From Thermoleophilia bacterium (GTDB taxonomy: Bacteria > Actinomycetota > Thermoleophilia > Gaiellales > Gaiellaceae), in assembly GCA_025936595.1 (NCBI GenBank), contig JAICTB010000006.1, positions 1 to 21,894 on the forward strand: 21,894 nt of DNA, given 5' to 3'. Within the stretch, counting starts at the first letter, position 1, and every line of letters starts with the position of its first letter. Position numbers and translations under genes: made by a program. The notes under the pieces were generated by a model that did no database searches, was not told where the DNA came from, and saw only the letters and a program-made list of their open reading frames with translations. Of the stretch, positions 6,133-13,716 are shown in pieces.

Positions 6133-7827
6133 TCACTTCGCCGGCAGGTAGAAGCGCTCGGTGTACTCGATCACGGCGCGCTGCATCGAAAAGCGTGGGG
6201 CGAGCAGTGCGATCGAGCTCTTCATCAGCGCGAGCCACGCTTCGCGGTCGGCGTATGCCGGGAGCACCTTCTCCTCCAGTACGCGGTAGAGCTGTTCGGC
6301 ATCCGCGTCGTCGGAGACACCGTCGAGCGCCCAGCCGAACGCCGGATCGTAGGCCTCGGCCCACCAGCCGTCGAGCACCGAGAGGTTGAGGACGCCGTTC
6401 ACGGCAGCCTTCATGCCGCTCGTCCCCGACGCCTCGTGCGGGCGGCGCGGCGTGTTCAGCCAGACGTCGCAGCCCGGGATGATCGTGCGGGCGAGATCGA
6501 TGTCGTAGTCCTCGAGAAAGACGACGCGGCCCGCGAGGCTCGGGTCGCGCGAGAGCTCGACGATCCGCTGCATCACGTCCTTCCCCGCGACGTCCTGCGG
6601 GTGCGCCTTTCCGGCGACGACGATCTGGACGGGGAGGGCGAGCAGTCGCTCGAGATCGGAGAAGACGAGCCCGGCACGCTTGTATGTCGCAAAGCGGCGC
6701 GCGAAGCCGATCGTCAGTCGCGTCGAGTCGAGGCCGGTCATCTGCATCAACCGCTCCTTGCGCGCCGCGTGTACCTCCCAGAGCGCTGCGCGGTCGAGCT
6801 CGAGCGCCGCCTCCCAGTTCGCCTCGCGCGGCGGAGCGTCGGGCCGCACGCCGGCGGAGCGGAGGAGCTCGTCGAGCTCCGGGGCGAGCCAGGTGCCGAG
6901 ATGGACGCCGTTCGTGACGAAGCCGATCTGCGGGTCGTCGTGCGGCCAGAGTGCGGCCCACATCTCGCGCGCCACCTCTCCGTGCAGCTCCGAGACGCCG
7001 TTCGCCGCGGCCGAGAGGCGCAGCGCGAGCGGTGTCAGGCCGAAGCCGTCGCTTCCGGGCGCGCGGCCGAGCGCGAGCAGCGCATCCTTCGAGAGGCCTG
7101 CGCTCGTCGCGAGGTCGCCGATGTAGCGGACGACGAGCTCGTCGCCGAACACCTCGTTGCCCGCGGGGACGGGCGTGTGCGTCGTGAAGATCGTCGAGCG
7201 CCGGATCTGCTCGAGCGCGTCGTCAGTGGACGCTCCCGCCTCGACGAGCGCGCGGGCCCGCTCGATTGCAAGGAAGGCCGAGTGGCCCTCGTTGACGTGG
7301 AAGACGCTCGCTTCCACGCCGAGCGCCGCGAGCGCCCGGACACCCCCGACTCCGAGCAGGAGCTCCTGCCGGATCCGGTGCTCGCGGTTGCCGGAGTAGA
7401 GCGCGTCGGTGAGCAGATCGACGTCGAGGAGGTAGAGCGGGACGGAGCCGACGTCGTGGCGCCAGACGGCGGCGGTGACCGTCTCATCGGCCAGCTCCAC
7501 CTCGACCGAGACAGGCTCGCGCACGAGACCGAGCGCCTCCGGGTCGAGCGCCTCGTAGGTCTCCGTCTGGCGGCCCTCGGGCGAGAGCCCCTGCGTGAAG
7601 TACCCGCCGCGGTAGAAGAGGCCGACGCCGACGAGCGGGATGCCGAGCTCGGCGGCCGCCTTCAGGTGGTCGCCCGCGAGGACGCCGAGCCCGCCCGAGT
7701 AGATCGGAAGGCGCGCTTCAAGGCCGAACTCCATGCTGAAGTACGCGACGAGCAGGTCGCCGCCGTCGTCACCGTGCTTCCGCGACCACCAGGTCGCGAG
7801 GTCGGTTCTCGTGTCGGTCGTCTGCAT
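6133..7827 (-). CDS. glgP: Alpha-glucan (glycogen/maltodextrin) phosphorylase, short GT35 type
   Basis: About 564 residues. It releases glucose 1-phosphate from alpha-1,4-glucans using phosphate and PLP. Family signatures are AYFSMEFGLEARLPIYSGGL at the N-terminus, VFHVNEGHSAF, FTTHTPVPAGNEVF, IGFVTNGVHLGTW, FARRFATYKRAGL and the PLP site EASGTSGMKAAVNG. The PLP lysine is residue 473 counting from the ATG at 7827. It is much shorter than the ~800-residue animal or E. coli enzymes and matches the compact Thermotoga/actinobacterial alpha-glucan phosphorylases. An in-frame GTG at 7842 would add five residues, but it overlaps the likely -10 box TACGGT, so I prefer 7827. It heads an operon with dcd and the epimerase, and is divergent from the aminotransferase. 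Confidence 0.93.
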   Translation of the reverse strand: MQTTDTRTDLATWWSRKHGDDGGDLLVAYFSMEFGLEARLPIYSGGLGVLAGDHLKAAAELGIPLVGVGLFYRGGYFTQGLSPEGRQTETYEALDPEALGLVREPVSVEVELADETVTAAVWRHDVGSVPLYLLDVDLLTDALYSGNREHRIRQELLLGVGGVRALAALGVEASVFHVNEGHSAFLAIERARALVEAGASTDDALEQIRRSTIFTTHTPVPAGNEVFGDELVVRYIGDLATSAGLSKDALLALGRAPGSDGFGLTPLALRLSAAANGVSELHGEVAREMWAALWPHDDPQIGFVTNGVHLGTWLAPELDELLRSAGVRPDAPPREANWEAALELDRAALWEVHAARKERLMQMTGLDSTRLTIGFARRFATYKRAGLVFSDLERLLALPVQIVVAGKAHPQDVAGKDVMQRIVELSRDPSLAGRVVFLEDYDIDLARTIIPGCDVWLNTPRRPHEASGTSGMKAAVNGVLNLSVLDGWWAEAYDPAFGWALDGVSDDADAEQLYRVLEEKVLPAYADREAWLALMKSSIALLAPRFSMQRAVIEYTERFYLPAK

Positions 7828-7840
7828 GCGAGCTCGCAGC

Positions 7841-7846
7841 ACCGTA
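7841..7846 (-). promoter_or_regulatory. Putative -10 hexamer of the glgP operon
   Basis: TACGGT on the reverse strand lies 13 bases before the ATG at 7827, in the 77-base gap between divergent glgP and the aminotransferase gene. It would give a leader of only a few bases. No good -35 box is visible. Confidence 0.3.
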
Positions 7847-7892
7847 CCGAACCGCGCTGGACGGACCAGACCGGTACCGCCCTCCCCTTCGC

Positions 7893-7898
7893 TACGCT
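7893..7898 (+). promoter_or_regulatory. Putative -10 hexamer of the aminotransferase gene
   Basis: TACGCT lies 6 bases before the ATG at 7905, which fits transcription starting at the start codon. There is no Shine-Dalgarno before that ATG. Confidence 0.38.
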
Positions 7899-7904
7899 CG
7901 TCTC

Positions 7905-9188
7905 ATGGCCGTGACGCGCGCGATCGAGCTGAAGACCACCGTGCCCGGGCCCCGGTCCCGGGAGGTGCTGGACCGGATCGCGGCCTGCGTCGCCGCGCCC
8001 TTCTCGATCACCTTCCCGGTCGTCGCTGCCTCCGCACGCGGCGCGCTCGTCACCGACGTCGACGGGAACACGTTCATCGACTTCGCGGGGGGCGTCGGCT
8101 GCCTGAACGTCGGCCACTCGCACCCGCATGTGGTGCAGGCCGCCCAGGAGCAGCTCGACCGCTTCTCACACACGGATTTCACCGTCGTCCCGTACGAGGT
8201 GTACGCGACGCTCTCGGAGCGCCTGCTCGCGCTCGCGCCGTTCACGGGGCCTGCGAAGGCGGCGTTCTTCAACGCAGGCACTGAGGCCGTCGAGAACGCG
8301 GTCAAGTTCGCGCGGGCCTTCACCGGCCGCCACGCGGTGATCGGCTTCGAGGGAGCCTTCCACGGCCGCACCTATCTCTCGCTCGCGCTCACCTCGAAGA
8401 CGCATCCGTACAAGCAGGGGCTCGGGCCTTTCGCGCCGGAGGTCTACCGCGTGCCGTTCAACGACCTGTCTGCGCTCCGGCGCGCCTTCCAGACGCTCGT
8501 CGCGGCAGAGGACGTCGCGGCGATCGTGTTCGAGCCGGTGCAGGGCGAGGGTGGGTTCATCCCCGCGACGGAGGACTTCGTCCGCGGCCTGCGCGAGATC
8601 TGCGACGAGCGCGGGATCGTCCTCGTCTGCGACGAGGTGCAGAGCGGCTTCGCGCGCACCGGGCGCTTCTTCGCGATCGAGCACTTTGGCGTCGAGCCCG
8701 ACCTGATCACGGTCGCGAAGTCGATCGCCATGGGCATCCCGCTCTCGGGCGTGCTCGGTAAGGCCGCGATCATGGACGCACCCGTCGCGGGCGGCGTCGG
8801 CGGCACGTTCGTCGGCAATCCCGTCGCGCAGGCTGCCGCGCTCGCAGTCCTCGACGTGATCGAGGACGAGGGCCTCGTCGAGCGCTCGGCCGCGATCGGC
8901 GAGACGATGCGGGCGCGCATGGAGGCGTGGCAGTCACGCTGGCCGCTGATCCGCGACGTCCGCGGCATCGGCGCGATGATCGCGATCGAGCTGGCCGGCG
9001 AGGACGGGGCGCCGGCGACGGAGCACGCCTCCAGGATCGTCGACGAGGCGCTCGCGCGCGGCCTGCTGCTCCTGAAGGCGGGCGTGGCCGGGAACTGCAT
9101 CCGCGTGCTCGTTCCGCTTGTGATCTCGGATGCGGAGCTCGACGAGGCGCTGGACGTCTGGGAATCTGCGCTCGACGCCGCGCTTTAG
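7905..9188 (+). CDS. gabT: Class III aminotransferase, probably 4-aminobutyrate transaminase
   Basis: A 427-residue PLP enzyme with the full class III (fold type I) layout. FAGGVGCLNVGHSHPHVVQA lies near residue 60. Next come FFNAGTEAVENAVKFAR, which is the phosphate-binding turn, and GFEGAFHGRTYLSLALT. Then FEPVQGEGGF, LVCDEVQSGFARTG with the PLP-ring Asp, and VAKSIAMGIPLSGVLG with the Schiff-base Lys272. These motifs agree best with GabT, which moves the amino group of GABA to 2-oxoglutarate giving succinate semialdehyde. Ornithine, putrescine or 5-aminovalerate aminotransferases are possible alternatives, because substrate choice cannot be read from motifs alone. No gabD lies beside it. 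The ATG at 7905 has no Shine-Dalgarno and a -10-like box 6 bases upstream. It ends 30 bases before the kinase, which seems to have its own promoter. Confidence 0.88.
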   Translation: MAVTRAIELKTTVPGPRSREVLDRIAACVAAPFSITFPVVAASARGALVTDVDGNTFIDFAGGVGCLNVGHSHPHVVQAAQEQLDRFSHTDFTVVPYEVYATLSERLLALAPFTGPAKAAFFNAGTEAVENAVKFARAFTGRHAVIGFEGAFHGRTYLSLALTSKTHPYKQGLGPFAPEVYRVPFNDLSALRRAFQTLVAAEDVAAIVFEPVQGEGGFIPATEDFVRGLREICDERGIVLVCDEVQSGFARTGRFFAIEHFGVEPDLITVAKSIAMGIPLSGVLGKAAIMDAPVAGGVGGTFVGNPVAQAAALAVLDVIEDEGLVERSAAIGETMRARMEAWQSRWPLIRDVRGIGAMIAIELAGEDGAPATEHASRIVDEALARGLLLLKAGVAGNCIRVLVPLVISDAELDEALDVWESALDAAL

Positions 9189-9205
9189 CAACGTTCGGCC
9201 GGGGG

Positions 9206-9211
9206 TAGGCT
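9206..9211 (+). promoter_or_regulatory. Putative -10 hexamer of the kinase at 9219
   Basis: TAGGCT lies 7 bases before the ATG at 9219, in the 30-base gap after the aminotransferase. The spacing fits a leaderless mRNA. No Shine-Dalgarno is positioned for this ATG. Confidence 0.38.
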
Positions 9212-9218
9212 CACCTCG

Positions 9219-10643
9219 ATGGTGATCGGGGAGATCCTCTCGGACCGCTACGAGCTCGAGGAGCTGGCGGGCACCGGCGGCATGTCGAGTGTCTATCGCG
9301 CGCACGATCGCCTGCTCGACCGCAAGGTCGCGCTGAAGATCCTTCATCAGCAGTACACCGAGGACGCCGAGTACGTCGAGCGCTTCCGCCACGAGGCGCG
9401 TGCCGTCGCGGCGCTCTCGCATCCGAACATCGTCACCGTGATCGACCGTGGGGAGCACGCCGGCCGCCAGTTCATCGTCTTCGAGTACATCGAGGGCGAG
9501 AATCTGAAGCGGCTGATCGAGCGGCGGGGACCGGCCCCCGTCGAGCAGGCGCTCGAGCTTGCGATGCAGATCGCACGCGGGCTTTCGTTCGCGCACCAGC
9601 AGGGTCTTATCCATCGGGACGTGAAGCCGCAGAACATCCTCCTGAACGGCGACGGCCAGGCGAAAGTGACGGACTTCGGCATCGCGCGCTCACTCGACGT
9701 CAAGCACGGGATGACGCAGACGGGCACCGTGCTCGGTACGTCGGACTACATCGCGCCGGAGCAGGCGCAGGGGCACCGGGTGGACGAGCACACCGACGTC
9801 TACTCACTCGGCATCGTTCTCTACGAGCTCCTGACGAGCGACGTGCCGTTCCCCGGGGAGAACTTCGTGGCCGTCGCGATGCGCCACATCAACGAGGAGC
9901 CGCCGTCGATCCGGGAGAGGCGCCCCGACGTGCCGCCGCGGGTGGAAGCGGCCGTCCACCGCGCGATGGCGAAGGATCCCGAGGCGCGGTTCCCGACCAT
10001 GCGCGACTTCTGCCTGGAGCTCGAGGCGTGCCACGCCGAGCTGCAGGGAACGCAGATCATCGCACCGCGGCCGGCGGCTCCCACCCGCCGCCGGAGCGGT
10101 GTCTCTCCGTGGCCGTTCGTGCTGGCACTCGCCGTGCTGATCGCGATCGGGGCCGTCATCGCCGTGCTCCTGATCGGCCGCTCGAACGGCGGCTTGCCGA
10201 CCGGCGTCGTCGAGGGCGGCGGCACGGTGCATCTCGCGGCCGTCACGGCGTACGACCCGCAGGGGACGGGCGTTCCGGGCGAGCACAACGCCGACGCGCC
10301 GAAGGCGACGGACCATCAGGCCGACACGTACTGGGAGACCGAGCGCTACCGGGACTCGCCGAGCCTCGGCAAGGACGGTGTGGGCCTCGTGCTCGACGCG
10401 GGCCGGAACGTCCAGCTGCAGAAGCTCGGCTTCGCCACGGAGACGCCGGGCTTCACGGCCGAGATCAGGGCCGGCGACTCGAAGACGGGGCCGTTCCCGG
10501 ACGTCGTCGCGGGGCCGCAGCGGGTCGACAAGCAGGCGCGCTTCACGATCGCGAGCGGCCGGCACCGCTACTACGTGATCTGGATCACGCGGCTCGGCGT
10601 CGGCTACCCGACGGCGCGCATCAACGAGGTCAGCGCGAACTGA
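9219..10643 (+). CDS. Transmembrane Ser/Thr kinase with extracellular discoidin-like domain
   Basis: A 474-residue PknB-family kinase. The cytoplasmic kinase domain (residues 11-270) has an intact glycine loop GTGGMS (18-23), VALK Lys40, HRDVKPQN with catalytic Asp134, DFG Asp152 and an APE-type loop (YIAPEQA), so it should be active. A basic linker (TRRRSG) leads to one transmembrane helix at about 298-320. The outer part (about 335-474) carries no PASTA repeats. It reads VTAYDPQGTGVPGEHN, then ATDHQADTYWETERYRD and GVGLVLDAG, a beta-sandwich pattern of the discoidin/F5-8C-like type that also ends actinobacterial MviN (MurJ-like) proteins, where it may bind sugars or wall material. It is not in the main kinase cluster but lies convergent to its end. 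The linker holds GT278QII, a possible FHA-binding phosphosite. Confidence 0.9.
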   Translation: MVIGEILSDRYELEELAGTGGMSSVYRAHDRLLDRKVALKILHQQYTEDAEYVERFRHEARAVAALSHPNIVTVIDRGEHAGRQFIVFEYIEGENLKRLIERRGPAPVEQALELAMQIARGLSFAHQQGLIHRDVKPQNILLNGDGQAKVTDFGIARSLDVKHGMTQTGTVLGTSDYIAPEQAQGHRVDEHTDVYSLGIVLYELLTSDVPFPGENFVAVAMRHINEEPPSIRERRPDVPPRVEAAVHRAMAKDPEARFPTMRDFCLELEACHAELQGTQIIAPRPAAPTRRRSGVSPWPFVLALAVLIAIGAVIAVLLIGRSNGGLPTGVVEGGGTVHLAAVTAYDPQGTGVPGEHNADAPKATDHQADTYWETERYRDSPSLGKDGVGLVLDAGRNVQLQKLGFATETPGFTAEIRAGDSKTGPFPDVVAGPQRVDKQARFTIASGRHRYYVIWITRLGVGYPTARINEVSAN

Positions 10644-10680
10644 GCCCACGCTGCGTGCGCGGGCCCGGCACGGCAGAACC

Positions 10681-10714
10681 GGGGTCAGACCCTCCATGTC
10701 CGGTTCGGACATGG
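10681..10714. repeat. REP-like palindromic element between convergent genes
   Basis: GGGTCAGACCC (10682-10692; GGGT-CAG-ACCC) is followed directly by CCATGTCCG-GTT-CGGACATGG (10694-10714), a perfect 9-bp stem with a 3-base loop. Two adjacent hairpins in a short gap between the converging kinase and ddl genes resemble the GGGTCAGACCC-type dispersed palindromes of GC-rich actinobacteria and REP elements. It may also end transcription or protect mRNA ends, though no T run follows. Only one copy is in this window, so repetition is not shown here. Confidence 0.6.
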
Positions 10715-10758
10715 CCGAGCGCGGCGGCGCTGGGAGGAATTGCGCAGCCGCCCGAGGC

Positions 10759-11754
10759 TCAATAGACGAGGTTGCGGCGGCGTTCGAAGCGCTCGACCGC
10801 GAGCTCGGCGAGGCGGTCGAGGAGCTCGGCGTACGGGATGCCCGAGGCCTCGAAGAGCCGCGCGTAGACGCTCGTCGACGTGAAGCCGGGGATCGTGTTC
10901 AGCTCGTTCACGAGCACCTCGCCGTCGTCGCGGACGAAGAGGTCGGCCCGCGCCATCCCCTCGCAGTCGGTCGCGACGAACGCACGGACGGCGAGCTCTT
11001 GCGCACGCTCGACCTGCTCGGGCGTGATGCGCGCGGGTATCACGAGATCCATCTCGCCCTCGTCGTACTTCGCCTCGAAGTCGTACCACTCGTTCCGCGT
11101 GACGACGATCTCGCCGGGCAGCGACGCCGTCGGCTCCAGGTTGCCGAGCACGCCGACCTCGACCTCGACGCCGGAGACGAAGCGCTCGACGAGCACCTTC
11201 TCGTCGTGCTCGAACGCGAGAGCCACGCCGCGTGCGAGCTCGTCTTCGTCGTGCGCCTTCGTGATTCCGACGCTCGACCCGAGGCGCGCCGGCTTGACGA
11301 AGCAGGGGTAGCCGAAGGGATTCCGCGGCGCGTCGCCCGGCCGGAGCGTGACGTTCTCCGTCACCGGCACGCCGTGGTCGCGAAGGACCGCCTTGAAGAG
11401 GTCTTTGTCCATGCAGAGCGCGGAGCCGAGCACGCCTGCGCCGACGTAGGGCACGTTCGCGAGCTCGAGCAGCCCCTGCACGGTGCCGTCCTCGCCGAAC
11501 GGCCCGTGTAGCACCGGGAAGACGACGTCGACGCCGGAGAGGGTCGTTGCCACTTCCTTGCCGGGGAGCCGCCCAGCGGCCTCGATCGCCTTCGTGCCGG
11601 TGCCGAGCTGCCAGCGTCCCGCGCGGTCGATCTGCACCGTAACGACCTCGTTCCCGGTGCCCTCGAGCGCCTCGATCACGCTTGCGGCGGACGCGAGCGA
11701 GATCGGGTTCTCGCTCGAGCGGCCGCCGAGGATGACGGCGATCCGCCGGCTCAC
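10759..11754 (-). CDS. ddl: D-alanine--D-alanine ligase
   Basis: A 331-residue ATP-grasp ligase that makes the D-Ala-D-Ala end of the peptidoglycan stem peptide in the cytoplasm. It opens with RRIAVILGGRSSENPISLAS, the N-terminal Ddl motif. VFPVLHGPFGEDGTVQGLLE, KPARLGSSVGITKA, ARADLFVRDDGEVLVNELNT and IPGFTSTSVY follow. The omega-loop triad pair Lys229-Tyr230 (EAKY) keeps the tyrosine found in D-Ala-D-Ala ligases, where D-lactate-using ligases have Phe; this predicts D-Ala specificity. The start is GTG at 11754, overlapping the pknB stop by 4 bases (GTGA), so it is translationally coupled to the kinase. That linkage to the kinase cluster is unusual. It is the last gene of the operon and ends 44 bases from the REP-like palindrome. 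Confidence 0.96.
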   Translation of the reverse strand: MSRRIAVILGGRSSENPISLASAASVIEALEGTGNEVVTVQIDRAGRWQLGTGTKAIEAAGRLPGKEVATTLSGVDVVFPVLHGPFGEDGTVQGLLELANVPYVGAGVLGSALCMDKDLFKAVLRDHGVPVTENVTLRPGDAPRNPFGYPCFVKPARLGSSVGITKAHDEDELARGVALAFEHDEKVLVERFVSGVEVEVGVLGNLEPTASLPGEIVVTRNEWYDFEAKYDEGEMDLVIPARITPEQVERAQELAVRAFVATDCEGMARADLFVRDDGEVLVNELNTIPGFTSTSVYARLFEASGIPYAELLDRLAELAVERFERRRNLVY

Positions 11755-13706
11755 GGGGTCGTCGTCGTCGTCGTCCCGTCGCCGCCGGGCGTCCCCTGCT
11801 GCAGCTGCCCGACGTTGATGATCACGACCTCGCCGCTCTTCGCATCGGAGTTCGCTGCGGGGTCCTGGCTGATCACGATCCCGTCCTGGCTCGGGTCGGT
11901 CACCGGGACGAAGGTCACGGCCGGGGTCAGGCCGGCGCCGGTCAGGAGCGACTCGGCGGTCGCCTGGTCCTGGTTTCGCACGTCGGGCACCTGCGTCGTC
12001 GCCGGGCCCTTCGACACGGACAGCGTGATCGTCGAGCCCTTGTCGACGGGCGTGCCGGGCGGAGGATCCTCCGCGGCGACGACGCCCTCCGCCTTGTCGG
12101 ACTGGATGTCGACGCGCGAGACGACGAAGCCCCGCCCCTCGAGCGCCGACTTGGCATTCGCGTACGGCTGGTCGCGCACATCCGGCACCGGGACCGGCTT
12201 CGCGCCGCGCGAGACGTTGATGCGCACCGACGTCCCCTTGATGACCATGTCGCCGGGCGACGGGAACTGTCCGGTGACCGTGTCCGGCTGCGCGGGCGAG
12301 TAGATCCTGACGACGTGCGGGTTCAGCCCGGCCTGCGCGAGCGCCGTCACCGCGTCCGTGACGCTCCGGTTGCGCACGTCCGGCACCGTGACCTTCGGCT
12401 TGCCGGTGGAGACCGTCAGCGTGATCGTCGAGCCCTTGCCGACGCGCGCGCCGCCGCCGGGATTCTGCTCCGACACCTGTCCTCTCGGCACCGTGTCGTC
12501 GGACGCGGTCAGCACGACGGGGTTCAGCCCCGCCTCCTTGATCTTCAGGACCGCGAGCTGCCGCTGGAGGAGCACGACCCCCGGCACCGAGATCGGCTTG
12601 TTCGAGTTCAGCTGGTCCTGGATCTTCGTGTAGAGGAACCAGCCGCCGATCGCACCGGCGATGATCAGCCCGAGCGCGAGCAGCCACGGCCACACCGAGC
12701 GGCCGCGCGGCGGCTCCTCGTAGTCGTAGTAGGCGTTCGGGCGGCGGTAGGCGGGCGGCACCGGCGGCGGCGCGACGGCGGAGCGGGGCCGCTGGATCAT
12801 CGTCTGTGCGCTCGAGACGCCGGCGCCCGAGAGCACCTGCGTCATCGCGTCCTCGGTCTCGCGCGCGACCGCGACGCCGCGGGCGACGCGCGCGAGGTCG
12901 GCGTCCATCTCCTCCGCCGACTCGTAGCGCTGGTCGGGATCCTTCGCGAGCGCGCGCATGACGATCGCATCCAGATCGTGCGGCACGTCGGGGCGGAGCT
13001 TCGACGGCGGCTCCGGCACCTGCGACAGGTGCTTCATCGCGATCTCCACGGGCGTGTCGCCGGTGAACGGGACATGACCCGTCAGCATCTCGTAGAGCAC
13101 GATCCCGAGCGAGTAGAGATCGGAGCGTGGGTCGACGGGCGCCCCGCGCGCCTGCTCGGGTGAGAGGTACTGCGCGGTGCCGACGATCGAGCCAGCCTCG
13201 GTCATCTGCGACGCACCGGAGCGCGCGATACCGAAGTCCGTCACCTTCAGGCGGCCGTCGGAGCCGACGATGATGTTGTGCGGCTTGATGTCGCGATGCA
13301 CGATTCCGTTGCGATGCGCGAACGAGAGCGCGCCGAGGATCTGGCGCGCGTAGTCGATGGCGATCGGCACGGGTGTCGGCCCATTCCGGATCAGCAGCTC
13401 CTTGAGCGTCCGCCCGTCCAGGAACTCCATCGCGATGTAGTAGGTGCTCTCGGCATAGCCGCGGTCGAAGATCGAGACGATGCTCGGATGGTTCAGCCCG
13501 GCCGCACTCTGCGCCTCTCGGCGAAAGCGCTCGACGAATTGCTCGTCCGAGGCGTGCCGGTCGTTCAGCAGCTTTAGCGCGACCTGGCGGCCGAGCTCCT
13601 GGTCCTCCGCGAGATAGACGTCCGCCATCCCGCCCGAGCCGAGCTTGCGCTTGATCACATAGCGCTTGTCGAACGTGCGGTCGATCAATGTGTCCGACGA
13701 CGTCAT
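11751..13706 (-). CDS. pknB: PASTA-repeat Ser/Thr protein kinase PknB
   Basis: A 651-residue receptor kinase. The kinase domain (about 16-275) is intact: GSGGMA (23-28), Lys45 in VALKLL, HRDIKPHN with Asp139, DFG Asp157, then a Thr/Ser-rich activation loop and YLSPEQA. The juxtamembrane linker (275-335) contains T289QVL and QT302MI, possible autophosphorylation sites read by FHA domains. One transmembrane helix spans about 339-358. Outside are four PASTA repeats (about 372-435, 439-500, 505-567, 571-633), which in this family bind lipid II or muropeptides, then a Gly/Thr tail. It should control wall growth and division by phosphorylating partners such as FhaA and MviN. The ATG lies 10 bases after the pbpA stop and the TGA overlaps ddl. 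PknA, its usual neighbour, is absent. Confidence 0.96.
   Translation of the reverse strand: MTSSDTLIDRTFDKRYVIKRKLGSGGMADVYLAEDQELGRQVALKLLNDRHASDEQFVERFRREAQSAAGLNHPSIVSIFDRGYAESTYYIAMEFLDGRTLKELLIRNGPTPVPIAIDYARQILGALSFAHRNGIVHRDIKPHNIIVGSDGRLKVTDFGIARSGASQMTEAGSIVGTAQYLSPEQARGAPVDPRSDLYSLGIVLYEMLTGHVPFTGDTPVEIAMKHLSQVPEPPSKLRPDVPHDLDAIVMRALAKDPDQRYESAEEMDADLARVARGVAVARETEDAMTQVLSGAGVSSAQTMIQRPRSAVAPPPVPPAYRRPNAYYDYEEPPRGRSVWPWLLALGLIIAGAIGGWFLYTKIQDQLNSNKPISVPGVVLLQRQLAVLKIKEAGLNPVVLTASDDTVPRGQVSEQNPGGGARVGKGSTITLTVSTGKPKVTVPDVRNRSVTDAVTALAQAGLNPHVVRIYSPAQPDTVTGQFPSPGDMVIKGTSVRINVSRGAKPVPVPDVRDQPYANAKSALEGRGFVVSRVDIQSDKAEGVVAAEDPPPGTPVDKGSTITLSVSKGPATTQVPDVRNQDQATAESLLTGAGLTPAVTFVPVTDPSQDGIVISQDPAANSDAKSGEVVIINVGQLQQGTPGGDGTTTTTTP
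11758..11775. repeat. GTC trinucleotide repeat encoding the threonine tail of PknB
   Basis: Six tandem GTC units on the plus strand, read as ACG/ACC on the minus strand, encode six threonines just before the PknB stop and the ddl start. Slippage by whole units would change the number of extracellular threonines without breaking either frame. Whether it varies is unknown. Confidence 0.7.
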
Positions 13707-13716
13707 ACGGAACCGG

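Noticed and set aside
7828..7842. GTG start at 7842 for glgP
   Set aside because: It overlaps the likely -10 hexamer; ATG at 7827 loses no conserved residue.
6064..7914. Long plus-strand frame of about 616 codons opposite glgP and dcd
   Set aside because: It is the antisense of two clear enzymes; the composition (Arg, Glu, Val rich) is that of an antisense shadow.
11483..11818. Plus-strand frame ending in a serine run opposite the pknB-ddl junction
   Set aside because: The serine run is just the GTC repeat read on the wrong strand; pknB and ddl are both unambiguous.
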